Of a stretch of DNA of 64,000 nt, positions 1 through 11,147 are shown one piece after another; position 1 is the stretch's first letter, and each line of letters starts with the position of its first letter. Both the position numbers and the translations under genes were made by a program. The notes under the pieces were generated by a model. That model did no database searches, had not been told where the DNA came from, and saw only the letters and a program-made list of their open reading frames with translations. Source of the stretch: JBBRVP01 sp038246785 (lineage in GTDB: Bacteria > Actinomycetota > Actinomycetes > Jiangellales > Jiangellaceae); assembly GCA_038246785.1 (NCBI GenBank), contig JBBRVP010000005.1, positions 1 to 64,000 on the forward strand, in the 5' to 3' direction.

Positions 1-283
1 CAACACAACCCGAAGGCAGACAGCACAAGCACACCCAAACAACACAAACAAAAGGCGTCACCAATCACAAACAATGACACACTGTCGAGTTCTCAAACAT
101 CGGACACACACCAAACACCCACCAACGGCAAGCGCTCAGGGTCTTCATGGCGCACCTGCACCCGGGCGAAGCCGTCCCCGAAGGGCGTCATCGCCACGTC
201 ACAGGCCGTCCGCGGGGGGCGTCAGGCCGCCCGCAGAACCCCCCGAACGGCCGCCGGCAGGCGTCCGTCGCTCGGTGGGGCGA
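1..283 (-). other. rRNA operon leader (5' part; 16S gene lies outside the window)
   Basis: On the minus strand positions 98-79 read GTTTGAGAACTCGACAGTGT, which matches the motif found in leaders upstream of actinobacterial 16S rRNA genes (GTTTGAGAACTCAACAGTGTG type). The flanking first 130 bases are clearly AT-richer than the rest of the window, as in rRNA leaders. No 16S 3' end (anti-Shine-Dalgarno complement) precedes the motif, so this is an operon leader rather than a 16S-23S spacer. The 16S gene itself would begin left of position 1 and is inferred. No protein-coding gene is supported between 1 and 361. Confidence 0.65.
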
Positions 284-289
284 AGAGCA

Positions 290-319
290 AGTCTACGCAC
301 CGGAACTGCCTGGAGGCAA
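290..319 (-). promoter_or_regulatory. Probable rRNA operon promoter
   Basis: Reading leftwards, a -35 box TTGCCT (319-314) is separated by exactly 18 nt from a -10 box TAGACT (295-290), close to the housekeeping-sigma consensus and among the best promoter matches in this window. It lies just downstream of the clgR stop codon and about 190 nt before the rRNA leader motif, pointing at the rRNA operon. Transcription should start near position 283. Additional upstream promoters, usual for rRNA operons, could not be identified. Confidence 0.55.
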
Positions 320-361
320 CTTCCGTGCCGACCGCCGGGTCGATCCGGCGCGCCGACCAGG

Positions 362-697
362 TCAGGCGATGGCGACCGGCTCGGGCTGCGGCGCGACCTC
401 AGGCACGACCAGCCCGCTGCGACGGTCGCCCCGGACGTCGGCCAGGGCGCCGACAGCGGCGGACTCGGCACGAGCGACCTCGTCGCTCACCTCGCGCAGG
501 ACCTCCGACAGCGGCGCGTCCAGGGCCTGGCAGATCGACGCGAGCAGCTCGCTGGAGGCCTCCTTGCGCCCCCGCTCCACCTCGGAGAGGTAGCCGAGGG
601 AAACCCGCGCCGTCTGGCTGACCTCGCGCAGGGTGCGCCCCTGGGACTGCCGATGGCGGCGCAGGACGTCGCCGAGCAGTCGCCGGATCAGGACCAT
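362..697 (-). CDS. clgR: ClgR-type XRE-family transcriptional regulator
   Basis: This 111-residue protein is one helix-turn-helix domain of the Cro/C1 type (about residues 8-62; core TLREVSQTARVSLGYLSEVE) with a short acidic tail. The sequence and its position after cinA/pgsA match ClgR, the actinobacterial activator of clp protease and DNA-repair genes. An AGGAGG ribosome-binding site lies 5 nt before the ATG. It is separated from cinA by 116 nt, so it may have its own promoter. In many actinobacteria recA follows; here an rRNA promoter and leader follow instead. The family role is established knowledge; regulation in this organism is inferred. Confidence 0.85.
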   Translation of the reverse strand: MVLIRRLLGDVLRRHRQSQGRTLREVSQTARVSLGYLSEVERGRKEASSELLASICQALDAPLSEVLREVSDEVARAESAAVGALADVRGDRRSGLVVPEVAPQPEPVAIA

Positions 698-813
698 CGC
701 CGCCTCCTCTCACGCTTTGGCTGGCGCCCACGGTACTCCGCGGAGCCGACACCTACCCGGCGAACCAGAGCCATTCCGCCGCATGATCGATCCACAGCAT
801 GCTCGCTCCGCAG

Positions 814-1323
814 TCAACCGCGCGCCCGGCTGCCCGATTCCCCTGGAGGTCTGCCCTCGGGGAGGGCAGCGGCGAGCAGGTCGAGCGCCGCGGCAACGGC
901 GCGGATCCGCACCGCCTCGCGATGGCCGTCCAGGTGCAGCGTTCGCGCGGTCGCCATGGACGGCCCGCGCAGAGCGACGTGCAGGATCCCGGGAGGGTGA
1001 CCGTCCTGGGGGTCGGGTCCAGCGACCCCGGTGGTGGCGACGCCCCAGGTGGCCCCGAGCAGCCTGCGTACCCCCTCTGCCATCGACCGGGCGGTGCGCT
1101 CGTGAACGGGACCGTCAGTGGCGAGCTGCTGAGCAGGGACCCCGAGCAGCTCGTGCTTGAGCTCTGTGGCGTACGCCACGACCGCGCCGCGGAAGACCAG
1201 CGAGCACCCGGGTACCCGCGTGATCGCGCCGGCAACGAGCCCTCCGGTCACCGACTCGGCGACCGCCACCGTCTCTCCCCTGGCAAGCAGCCGGCCCACG
1301 ACCTCCTCCGGGGAGGCGCTCAC
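814..1323 (-). CDS. cinA: CinA C-terminal-type nicotinamide-nucleotide amidase
   Basis: A 169-residue stand-alone CinA C-terminal domain (PncC-like), a family that deamidates nicotinamide mononucleotide in pyridine-nucleotide recycling. Visible hallmarks are AVAESVTGGLVAGAIT, the segment FRGAVVAYATELKHELLGV, and GVATTGVAGPDPQDG. The N-terminal molybdopterin-binding-like domain of long CinA proteins is absent, as is usual in actinobacteria. The GTG start overlaps the pgsA stop codon in a GTGA quartet (1320-1323), so translation is probably coupled. The much longer open frame to 2556 runs through pgsA in another frame and is not the gene. Confidence 0.85.
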   Translation of the reverse strand: MSASPEEVVGRLLARGETVAVAESVTGGLVAGAITRVPGCSLVFRGAVVAYATELKHELLGVPAQQLATDGPVHERTARSMAEGVRRLLGATWGVATTGVAGPDPQDGHPPGILHVALRGPSMATARTLHLDGHREAVRIRAVAAALDLLAAALPEGRPPGESGSRARG

Positions 1324-1955
1324 GGCGGCGGCCGGCCCGACGCCTCGCTGCCGGCGTGTGCCGAGCTCCGCCACAGTCGCCGCGCCCGCAACGCGTAGTC
1401 GACTCCCGTCACGAGCGTCACAGCGACCGCCGCCACCATCACGGCCGCGGCCGCGGTCTGCAGGGCAGCTGGAAGTGGCAGCAGGTACAACCCGATGGCG
1501 ATGCCCTGCAGGCCTGTCTTCGCCTTGCCGCCGCGGCTCGCCGGGATCACGCCGTGGCGGATCACGACGAAGCGCAGTGCCGTCACCCCCACCTCGCGGA
1601 CCAGGACGACGACGGTGACGAGCCAGGGCAGCTCGCCGAGGAGCGAGAGCCCGACGAACGCCGTCCCAATGAAGACCTTGTCGGCGATGGGATCGGCGAC
1701 GGTGCCGAGCGTCGTGACCAGCCCACGCCGTCGGGCCAGCTCGCCGTCGAGCCGGTCGGTCACCATCCCGACCGCGAAGACGACGAAGGCCGCCACCCGC
1801 GAGGCAGTGTCCTCGCCGCCGTCCCGCAGCAGCAGCCAGGCGAGCAGCGGCACCAGGAGCATGCGCAGACCGGTGAGCGCGTTGGCGGGGTTGACCCAGC
1901 TGACGGCCACCGGGGCCTCGGCAGGTGGGGGCGCCACGTCGCCCGACTCGCTCAC
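1320..1955 (-). CDS. pgsA: CDP-diacylglycerol--glycerol-3-phosphate 3-phosphatidyltransferase
   Basis: Membrane enzyme of phospholipid synthesis that makes phosphatidylglycerol phosphate from CDP-diacylglycerol. With a GTG start at 1955 it has 211 residues and carries the complete CDP-alcohol phosphotransferase signature DG-x2-AR-x8-G-x3-D-x3-D (D70, G71, A74, R75, G84, D88, D92) followed by several hydrophobic helices. The start at 1955 overlaps the rimO stop in GTGA; an open frame continues further upstream to 2117 but that part is Arg/Gly-rich and not family-like. A phosphatidylinositol-type synthase is less likely given the rimO/cinA neighbourhood. Confidence 0.87.
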   Translation of the reverse strand: MSESGDVAPPPAEAPVAVSWVNPANALTGLRMLLVPLLAWLLLRDGGEDTASRVAAFVVFAVGMVTDRLDGELARRRGLVTTLGTVADPIADKVFIGTAFVGLSLLGELPWLVTVVVLVREVGVTALRFVVIRHGVIPASRGGKAKTGLQGIAIGLYLLPLPAALQTAAAAVMVAAVAVTLVTGVDYALRARRLWRSSAHAGSEASGRPPP

Positions 1956-3415
1956 GGCGAGGTCGCCGGCAGAGCGGTCGCCGCAAGGTCGGCGCCGGCG
2001 GCAGCAACGACGCAGGCAGCAAGCAGGTCCCCCGGGCTCGGGACCTGTCCGCTGCCGGAGACGACCGTGCTGGCGTCGTCCGGTCCCTGATGAGCCGCCC
2101 GGCCCTCCACCCGCCACACGCCGGCTCCGGAGCCGCCGGCGACGGTGGCGCGCTCTGGCGCGCCACCGGCGCCCTCGTCCACGACGGTGTCCACGAGGAC
2201 GTCGACCGTCTCCCCGACCCGGTCCTCGGCGCGCTGGGCGCCGAGCTCGTCAACGACCGCCAAGGCGCGCGAGGCCCGCGCCGCCACCTCGTCGGGTTCG
2301 ACCTTGCCCGGCAGCGTCGCCGCCTCGGTGCCGTCCTCGTCGGAGTACGCAAAGACCCCGACCGCGTCGAGGCGCGCACGCCCGAGGAAGTCCTCCAGCT
2401 CGGCAAGGTCCTCCTCGGTCTCACCGGGGAAGCCGACGATGACGTTGGAGCGCACGCCGGCGGAGGGGCACCGGGCACGGACCTCGTCGAGCAGGTCGAG
2501 GAAGGCTGCCGAGCCCCCGAAGCGGCGCATCCGCCGCAGCACCCCGGCGCTGGCATGCTGGAACGACAGGTCGAAGTACGGCACGACTCCAGGCGTCATC
2601 GTCAGGGCGTCGAGCAGCGAGGCACGCACCTCGGCCGGTTGCAGATAGGACACGCGCACGCGAGCGACGCCGTCGACCGTGGCCAGCTGTGCCAGCAGCG
2701 ACTCCAGCAACCGCAGGTCGCCGAGGTCTTTGCCGTAGGACGTGGAGTTCTCGCTGACCAGGTAGAGCTCGCGGACCCCATGCCGGGCAAGCCAGCTCGC
2801 CTCGGCCAGCAGGTCGGCAGGTCGGCGCGACACGAAGGCGCCGCGAAAGGCCGGGATGGCGCAGAAGGCGCAGCGCCGGTCGCAGCCGCCTGCGATCTTG
2901 AGCGGCGCCATCGGACCGCCGTCGAGCCGACGCCGCATCGTGCCCGGGCGCCAGGGCGCCGCCGTCCCCGTGGTGGCCGCACTGGCACGTGCTGCGGGCG
3001 CCACCGGCAGCAGGCGGCGACGGTCCCGCGGCACGTGCGCCGCCGGGGCGTGGCCACCTAGGACGTCGCGGAGCCGGTCGGCGATGTCGGCGTAGTCGTC
3101 GAAGCCCAGCACCGCCGCCGCTTCCGGGAGCTCGCGGGCGAGCCGGTCGCCGTACCGCTCGGCCAGGCAGCCCACGGCGACCACCGGACGGCCAGGACCC
3201 GCGAGCTCGAGCAGCGCGTCGATGGAGTCCTTCTTGGCCGCCTCGACGAAGCCGCAGGTGTTGACCACCGCGACATCGGCGCTGTCGGGGTCGTCCACGA
3301 GGCGGAAGCCATCGGCCGCGAGCCGGGCCGCCAGCTCCTCGGAGTCGACCTCGTTGCGCGCGCAGCCGAGCGTCAGCAGAGCGACGCTGGCAGGCGGAGC
3401 GGAGGCGGGCGGCAC
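1952..3415 (-). CDS. rimO: Ribosomal protein uS12 methylthiotransferase RimO
   Basis: Radical-SAM enzyme that methylthiolates an aspartate of ribosomal protein S12. The 487-residue product shows the N-terminal UPF0004 domain (LLTLGCARNEVDSE, then VVNTCGFVEAAKKDSI) with its three cysteines, the radical-SAM CxxxCxxC in GGCDRRCAFCAIP at about residue 180, and a C-terminal TRAM region after about residue 370. It is somewhat longer than typical RimO because of a variable linker and C-terminal tail. The GTG start at 3415 leaves 50 nt to ftsK. It overlaps pgsA by four bases. Confidence 0.92.
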   Translation of the reverse strand: MPPASAPPASVALLTLGCARNEVDSEELAARLAADGFRLVDDPDSADVAVVNTCGFVEAAKKDSIDALLELAGPGRPVVAVGCLAERYGDRLARELPEAAAVLGFDDYADIADRLRDVLGGHAPAAHVPRDRRRLLPVAPAARASAATTGTAAPWRPGTMRRRLDGGPMAPLKIAGGCDRRCAFCAIPAFRGAFVSRRPADLLAEASWLARHGVRELYLVSENSTSYGKDLGDLRLLESLLAQLATVDGVARVRVSYLQPAEVRASLLDALTMTPGVVPYFDLSFQHASAGVLRRMRRFGGSAAFLDLLDEVRARCPSAGVRSNVIVGFPGETEEDLAELEDFLGRARLDAVGVFAYSDEDGTEAATLPGKVEPDEVAARASRALAVVDELGAQRAEDRVGETVDVLVDTVVDEGAGGAPERATVAGGSGAGVWRVEGRAAHQGPDDASTVVSGSGQVPSPGDLLAACVVAAAGADLAATALPATSP

Positions 3416-3465
3416 CGGCCCAGCGTAGGTGTCCGGTCCCGTCGGACCGACGTGTCGGATCTGGA

Positions 3466-5970
<2,505 letters not shown>

Positions 5971-6043
5971 GCCGGCAGGCTACCCGCGGGTCCCAGCAGC
6001 ACCATGCGTCACACGCGGAGGTGCCACAGGTCCGGTCGGCGGA

Positions 6044-7732
6044 TCAGACGTCGACGACGACGGGGAGGATCATGGGCCGCCGCCGGTGGGTGTCGCTCAC
6101 CCATCTGCCGACGGTGCGTCTCACCACGCGTTGCAGCTCGAAGGTGTCCACCGATCCCTCGGCGGTCACGGCGGCGAGGGCTTGCTCGATCCGTGGCCGG
6201 ACAGCGTCGAAGACCCGGTCGCCCTCGGCGAAGCCGCGGGCGTGGATGTCGGGACCGCCGACCACCTTGCCGGTCGTCGAATCGATGACGACGACAACGG
6301 AGATGAAACCCTCCTCGCCGAGGATGCGGCGGTCCTTGAGCGAGCCCTCCGCGACGTCCCCGACGCTGGCGCCGTCGACATAGACGTACCCGCAGGGGAC
6401 CGCTCCGGTGATCTCGGCCTTGCCGTCGAGGAGGTCCACGACCACGCCGTCGCCGGCCAGCACCACGCGTTGGGGTGCCACCCCGGAGGCGACCGCGAGG
6501 TCCGCGTTGGCCCGCAGGTGCCGCAGCTCCCCATGCACCGGCATGACGTTGCGCGGCCGGACCACGTTGTAGGCGTACAGCAGCTCGCCCCCGCTGGCGT
6601 GCCCGGAAACGTGCACGAGTGCATTGCCCTTGTGCACCACGGTCGCTCCCCAGCGAGTGAGGCCGTTGATGATGCGGGAGACGGCGTTCTCGTTGCCCGG
6701 GATCAGCGACGAGGCGAGCACGACGACGTCGCCGGGCTCCACCCGGATCGCGTTGTGGTCGCGGTTGGCGATACGCGACAGGGCCGCCATCGGCTCGCCC
6801 TGCGAACCCGTCGACATGAGCACGACCTGGTCAGGGCGCAGATCCTCGACGGTCTTGAGGTCGACGAGCGTGCCGCCGGGCACCCGGAGGTAGCCGAGGT
6901 CGCGGGCGATGGACATGTTGCGCACCATCGACCGACCGACGAAAGCCACCTTGCGCCGGTGCGCAACGGCCGCGTCGAGCACCTGCTGGACTCGGTGCAC
7001 GTGGGACGCGAAGCTCGCGACGATGATCCGTTGGGAGGCGCGGGCGAACACGCGGTCGAGGACGGGGGCGATGTCGCGCTCGTGGGTGGTGAAGCCCGGC
7101 ACCTCGGCATTGGTCGAGTCGACAAGGAAGAGGTCGACGCCCTCCTCGCCGAGCCGGGCGAACGCCCGCAGGTCGGTGAGCCGGCCGTCGAGCGGAAGCT
7201 GGTCGAGCTTGAAGTCGCCGGTGTGCAGCACCGTGCCGGCTGCGGTGCGCACCGCGACGGCGAGCGCGTCAGGGATCGAGTGGTTGACCGCGACGAATTC
7301 GCAGTCGAACGGCCCGAAGCGCTCCCGGTCGCCCTCGGCGACGGCCAGCGTGTACGGGGTGAGGCGGTGCTCGCGCAGCTTGGCCTCGACGAAGGCCAGG
7401 GTGAGCGTCGAGCCCACCAGCGGCAGGTCGGGCTTCTCGCGGAGCAGGTAGGGCACCGCCCCGATGTGGTCCTCGTGCCCATGGGTCAGCACGACCGCCT
7501 CGACGCGGTCGAGGCGGTCGCGGATCGCGCTGAAGTCGGGGAGCACCAGGTCGACGCCGGGCTGGTGGTCCTCGGGGAAGAGCACACCGCAGTCGATGAC
7601 GAGCAGCCGACCGGCGTGCTCCAGAACCGTCATGTTGCGGCCGACCTCGCCGAGGCCGCCCAGCGCGACGACACGCAGACCGCCGGCAGCGAGCGGGGGC
7701 GGGGCGGCGAGATCGGGGTGCGGTTGGCTCAC
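6044..7732 (-). CDS. rnj: Ribonuclease J
   Basis: A 562-residue metallo-beta-lactamase/beta-CASP ribonuclease acting in mRNA turnover and rRNA maturation. The zinc motif HGHEDH is at residues 84-89, the DSTNAE motif and the beta-CASP segment with SASHVHR-like FASHVHRVQQ follow, and GHASGGEL is the late histidine motif. The C-terminal domain is present. The GTG start overlaps the dapA stop in GTGA (7729-7732), the usual dapA-rnj coupling of actinobacteria. An annotation as a generic MBL-fold hydrolase would be too weak given full-length agreement. Confidence 0.93.
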   Translation of the reverse strand: MSQPHPDLAAPPPLAAGGLRVVALGGLGEVGRNMTVLEHAGRLLVIDCGVLFPEDHQPGVDLVLPDFSAIRDRLDRVEAVVLTHGHEDHIGAVPYLLREKPDLPLVGSTLTLAFVEAKLREHRLTPYTLAVAEGDRERFGPFDCEFVAVNHSIPDALAVAVRTAAGTVLHTGDFKLDQLPLDGRLTDLRAFARLGEEGVDLFLVDSTNAEVPGFTTHERDIAPVLDRVFARASQRIIVASFASHVHRVQQVLDAAVAHRRKVAFVGRSMVRNMSIARDLGYLRVPGGTLVDLKTVEDLRPDQVVLMSTGSQGEPMAALSRIANRDHNAIRVEPGDVVVLASSLIPGNENAVSRIINGLTRWGATVVHKGNALVHVSGHASGGELLYAYNVVRPRNVMPVHGELRHLRANADLAVASGVAPQRVVLAGDGVVVDLLDGKAEITGAVPCGYVYVDGASVGDVAEGSLKDRRILGEEGFISVVVVIDSTTGKVVGGPDIHARGFAEGDRVFDAVRPRIEQALAAVTAEGSVDTFELQRVVRRTVGRWVSDTHRRRPMILPVVVDV

Positions 7733-8658
7733 GCGCCGGTCCCGACGCGGTCAGGACCGGTGAGTCCAGCCGCTGCGAGCACACCGAGGATGGCAGCCAC
7801 CTCGTCGTCGGTGGCGTCGACCAGGGGTGCCCGAGTCGTCCGTGACGGAAGGAACCCCCGTGCCTGGAGGACCCCCTTGACGGTGATGGCACCCTGGCTC
7901 GCCGGGGTCATGACCGCCGACACCACCGGCAGCAGCTGGCGGTGGACGACCCGCGCTGCGGACAGGTCTCCGGCGTCGACCGCGCGGACAAGCGCGGCGT
8001 AGCGGGCGGCTGCGACGTGGCCGACTACCGACACCACGCCGCTCGCGCCGACCGCCAGCCACGGCAGGTTGAGCGCATCGTCGCCGGAGTAGTAGGCCAG
8101 GTCCGACCCGGCCATGACGACCGAACCCGCGAACAGATCGGCCTTGGCGTCCTTGACCGCTACGACCCGTTCGTGCTCGCCGAGCCGCAGCAGCGTGTCG
8201 GTCGCGATCTCGCGGCCCGTCCGCCCGGGGATGTCGTAGAGCATCACCGGCAGTCCGGTCGCATCGGCGACCGACCCGAAGTGGCGCAACAGGCCGGCCT
8301 GCGGCGGCTTGTTGTAGTACGGGGTGACGACCAGGAGACCGTGGGCGCCGGCCTTCTCGGCGGTGCGAGCCAGCTCGACGGTGTGGTGCGTGTCGTTGCT
8401 GCCGACACCGGCGACAACCCTGGCCCGCTCCCCCACGGCCTCGAGCACGGCGCGCAGCAGCCGGTCCTTCTCGGCGTCGGTCGTCGTCGGGCTCTCACCG
8501 GTGGTCCCGCTCACGACGAGCCCGTCGTTCCCGGCGTCGACCAGTGTCGTGGCGAGACCTTGAGCGGCGTCGACATCGAGGGACCCGTCGGGAGCGAAGG
8601 GCGTCACCATGGCGGTGAGGACTCGGCCGAAGGGTGCGGAACGGCTGCGGTCGGTCAC
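7729..8658 (-). CDS. dapA: 4-hydroxy-tetrahydrodipicolinate synthase
   Basis: First committed step of the diaminopimelate/lysine pathway: condensation of pyruvate with aspartate semialdehyde. The 309-residue TIM barrel shows GTTGESPTT at about 51-59, the proton-relay tyrosine in YDIPGRTG (Y141) and the Schiff-base lysine in VAVKDAK (K169). The GTG start at 8658 gives normal family length; the open frame continues upstream but overlaps folA. folA ends 10 nt upstream, so thyA, folA, dapA and rnj form one unit. dapB, the next pathway enzyme, is 10 kb away in the same orientation. Confidence 0.93.
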   Translation of the reverse strand: MTDRSRSAPFGRVLTAMVTPFAPDGSLDVDAAQGLATTLVDAGNDGLVVSGTTGESPTTTDAEKDRLLRAVLEAVGERARVVAGVGSNDTHHTVELARTAEKAGAHGLLVVTPYYNKPPQAGLLRHFGSVADATGLPVMLYDIPGRTGREIATDTLLRLGEHERVVAVKDAKADLFAGSVVMAGSDLAYYSGDDALNLPWLAVGASGVVSVVGHVAAARYAALVRAVDAGDLSAARVVHRQLLPVVSAVMTPASQGAITVKGVLQARGFLPSRTTRAPLVDATDDEVAAILGVLAAAGLTGPDRVGTGA

Positions 8659-8668
8659 GGCGTCGAGG

Positions 8669-9196
8669 CTACCTGCCTGCGGACGAGCGGAGCTGCGGTC
8701 GGCGCCGGTAGTCGACGATGTCGAACGCCAGCGCGTGCCGGTCGTCGGCAGGGTGGTGCTCGCGCCCGACCTCCGCCCACACCGCGGGGTCGACGGGCGG
8801 GAACCAGGTGTCGGGACTGACGACCTCGGTGTCGACGTGGGTGAGGTGCAGCTCCTGGGCGACCCCGAGGCAGCGCCGGTAGACCTCTCCACCACCGATC
8901 ACCACCAGCTCGTGGGAGCCGGCCACCCGGTCGAGTGCCTCCTCGACGGTGGCCACCGGCTCCATCCCGTCGAACGGGACCCGACCAGACCGGGTGAGAA
9001 CCAGGTTGCGCCGGCCGGGCAGCGCTCGGCCGAGGGACTGCGCCGTGTGCCGACCCATGAGCAGCGGGCGCCCGGCGGTGCGCTCCTTGAATCGGCGCAG
9101 GTCGTCGGGCAGCCGCCAGGGCAGCGTGCCGTTGCGGCCGATCGCCCGCCGCCGGTCGAGGGCGGCCACCAGCACGACCGTCGGCGCACCGCTCAC
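8669..9196 (-). CDS. folA: Dihydrofolate reductase
   Basis: NADPH-dependent reduction of dihydrofolate, regenerating cofactor consumed by the adjacent thymidylate synthase. The 175-residue product contains AAIDxxxAIGRNGxLPW-type residues (VAALDRRRAIGRNGTLPWRLPDDLRRFK), with the conserved Trp and catalytic Asp of the LPDD segment, PLLMGRHTAQSLGRALPGR and VIGGGEVYRRCL. The GTG start overlaps the thyA stop by four bases (GTGA at 9193-9196), which fixes the start. The pairing thyA-folA is the classic metabolic couple. Confidence 0.93.
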   Translation of the reverse strand: MSGAPTVVLVAALDRRRAIGRNGTLPWRLPDDLRRFKERTAGRPLLMGRHTAQSLGRALPGRRNLVLTRSGRVPFDGMEPVATVEEALDRVAGSHELVVIGGGEVYRRCLGVAQELHLTHVDTEVVSPDTWFPPVDPAVWAEVGREHHPADDRHALAFDIVDYRRRPQLRSSAGR

Positions 9197-9987
9197 ACGG
9201 CGACCGGCGCCTTGATGGCCGGGTGCGGGTCGTAGCCGAGGACCGCGACGTGCTCGTAGCGGAACTCGTCGAGGTCCCGCACGCCCGGGTCGAGCCGCAG
9301 GCTCGGCAGCGGTCGCGGGGGGCGGGACAGCTGCTCGCGGGCCTGGTCGAGATGGTTGAGGTAGAGGTGCGCGTCGCCGAGCGTGTGCACGAACTCGCCG
9401 GCCCCCAGCCCGGTCACCTGGGCGACCAGGCAGGTCAACAGCGCATAGCTGGCGATGTTGAACGGGACGCCGAGGAACACGTCGGCCGAGCGCTGGTAGA
9501 GCTGGCAGCTGAGCCGCCCGGCAGCCACGTAGAACTGGAACAGCGCGTGGCAGGGCAGGAGCGCCATCTCGGGCAGGTCCGCGACGTTCCACGCGCTCAC
9601 GACGAGGCGGCGCGAGTCGGGGTTGCGCCGGATCTCCTCGACCACCCAGCGGAGCTGGTCGACCTCGCGGCCGTCGGCGGTGGCCCACCGCCGCCACTGC
9701 TTGCCGTAGACCGGCCCGAGCTCTCCGGCGTCGTCGGCCCACTCGTCCCAGATGCTGACGCCGTTGTCGCGGAGGTAGTCGACGTTGGTCTCGCCCCGGA
9801 TGAACCAGAGCAGCTCGTGAACCACGGAGCGCAGGTGGACCCGTTTGGTAGTTACCAGCGGGAAACCGTCGGCGAGGTCGAAACGCAGCTGCCGGCCGAA
9901 CACCGACAACGTCCCGGTGCCGGTCCGGTCGGCCTTCTCCACGCCGTTGTCGAGCACGTCCGCGATCAGGTCGAGGTACTGGCGCAC
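9193..9987 (-). CDS. thyA: Thymidylate synthase (ThyA type)
   Basis: Converts dUMP to dTMP using methylene-tetrahydrofolate. The GTG start at 9987 gives 264 residues, the same as E. coli ThyA, with the nucleophilic cysteine at C146 in ALLPCHALFQFYV and the dUMP-binding segments RRLVVSAWN and QRSADVFLGVPFN. ThyA rather than flavin-dependent ThyX occupies this slot, although many actinobacteria have thyX between dapB and dapA. The upstream continuation of the frame is not family-like. paaE ends 47 nt upstream. Confidence 0.95.
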   Translation of the reverse strand: MRQYLDLIADVLDNGVEKADRTGTGTLSVFGRQLRFDLADGFPLVTTKRVHLRSVVHELLWFIRGETNVDYLRDNGVSIWDEWADDAGELGPVYGKQWRRWATADGREVDQLRWVVEEIRRNPDSRRLVVSAWNVADLPEMALLPCHALFQFYVAAGRLSCQLYQRSADVFLGVPFNIASYALLTCLVAQVTGLGAGEFVHTLGDAHLYLNHLDQAREQLSRPPRPLPSLRLDPGVRDLDEFRYEHVAVLGYDPHPAIKAPVAV

Positions 9988-10034
9988 GCGTGCACTGTAG
10001 GCCGCGGAGGACGCCCGGCTGTCCGCGGCGCGCG

Positions 10035-11147
10035 TCAGGCGTCGTAGTCGAGCGCGACGGAGTCGGTGGTGGGAAGGGACTGGCAGGTGAGGACGTAGCC
10101 GGCGGCCACCTCGTCCTCCTCGAGTGCGTAGTTGTGGTGCATGCGCACCTCGCCCTGGACGACCTTGGCCCGGCAGGTGCCGCAGACGCCGCCCTTGCAG
10201 GCGTACGGCGCGTCGGCCCGGACGGCGAGCAGCCCGTCGAGCAGGCTCGGGGCGTCGGCCGCGAGGTCGAAGTCGGTGCGCCGCCCGTCGAGGACGGCGC
10301 TCACCGCCACGCCGGGGGCGTCGGGCGGGGCCTCGCGCACCGGCGGCGGGGCGTCGCCGACGTGGAACAGCTCGGAGTGGATGTGCCGTCGCTCGACGCC
10401 GCGTCCGAGCAACAGTTCGCGGGCACCAGCGACCATCGCCTGCGGACCGCAGAGGAACCACTCGTCGACGAAGTCGACCGGCACGAGCGCGTCGAGCAGC
10501 CGGCCCAGCCGCTCCGCGTCGAGCCGCCCACTCAGCAGCTCGGCCTCCTGGGCCTCCCTCGACAGCACGTGCACCAGGTGGAAGCGCTCGCGGTAGCGGT
10601 CCTTGAGGTCCTCGAGCTCCTCAAGGAACATCACGCTGCGTGTGGTGCGGTTGCCGTAGAGCAGGGTCACCCGGCTCGCCGGCTCGACCTCGAGCACGGT
10701 GGAGACGATCGACAGCACCGGCGTGATGCCGCTGCCGGCGGCTACCGCGACGTAGTGCTTGGCGTGGCTCGGATCGGTGTGCGCGGTGAACCGCCCACTG
10801 GGAGTCATCACGTCGAGCTCGGTGCCCGGCCGCAGGTCGGAGATCGCCCAGTGCGAGAAAGCGCCGCCGGGCAACCGCTTGACCGCGATGCGCAGCCGGC
10901 GGGACGTGGCCGGCACGCAGATGGAGTAGCTGCGCCGGACGTCCTCGCCGCCCAGGTCGGTGCGGATGTTGAGGTGCTGGCCGGGCTGGAACGCGAAGTC
11001 GGCGCGCAGGTCGTCGGGCACCTCGAACGTCAGCGCCACCGAGTCCTCGGTGAGCCGTTCGACCGCGGTCACCCGCAGCCGATGGAAGGCGTTGCGATGC
11101 CGCAGCGGCGCGCCGGTCGCGTCGACCGGCGGGGCGTCGACGGTCAC
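10035..11147 (-). CDS. paaE: Phenylacetyl-CoA epoxidase reductase subunit PaaE
   Basis: NADPH:ferredoxin-type reductase that feeds electrons to the PaaABC oxygenase. The 370-residue protein has an FAD-binding domain (RRSYSICVPA, GGAFSHWA), an NAD(P)-binding domain (GSGITPVLSI, FLCGPQAMV) and a C-terminal plant-type [2Fe-2S] domain with CKGGVCGTCRAKV plus a later Cys in VLTCQSLP. The GTG start overlaps the paaD stop (GTGA, 11144-11147). Last gene of the five-gene operon. Confidence 0.93.
   Translation of the reverse strand: MTVDAPPVDATGAPLRHRNAFHRLRVTAVERLTEDSVALTFEVPDDLRADFAFQPGQHLNIRTDLGGEDVRRSYSICVPATSRRLRIAVKRLPGGAFSHWAISDLRPGTELDVMTPSGRFTAHTDPSHAKHYVAVAAGSGITPVLSIVSTVLEVEPASRVTLLYGNRTTRSVMFLEELEDLKDRYRERFHLVHVLSREAQEAELLSGRLDAERLGRLLDALVPVDFVDEWFLCGPQAMVAGARELLLGRGVERRHIHSELFHVGDAPPPVREAPPDAPGVAVSAVLDGRRTDFDLAADAPSLLDGLLAVRADAPYACKGGVCGTCRAKVVQGEVRMHHNYALEEDEVAAGYVLTCQSLPTTDSVALDYDA

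Noticed and set aside
1..130. A 16S-23S spacer instead of an rRNA leader
   Set aside because: No 16S 3' end precedes the motif on the minus strand, and the motif reads GAACTCGACAG as in 16S leaders rather than GAACTGCACAG as in spacers.
814..2556. A 580-codon open frame on the minus strand
   Set aside because: Only its last 169 codons are CinA; the rest is the antisense-frame shadow of pgsA and rimO, Arg/Pro-rich without motifs.
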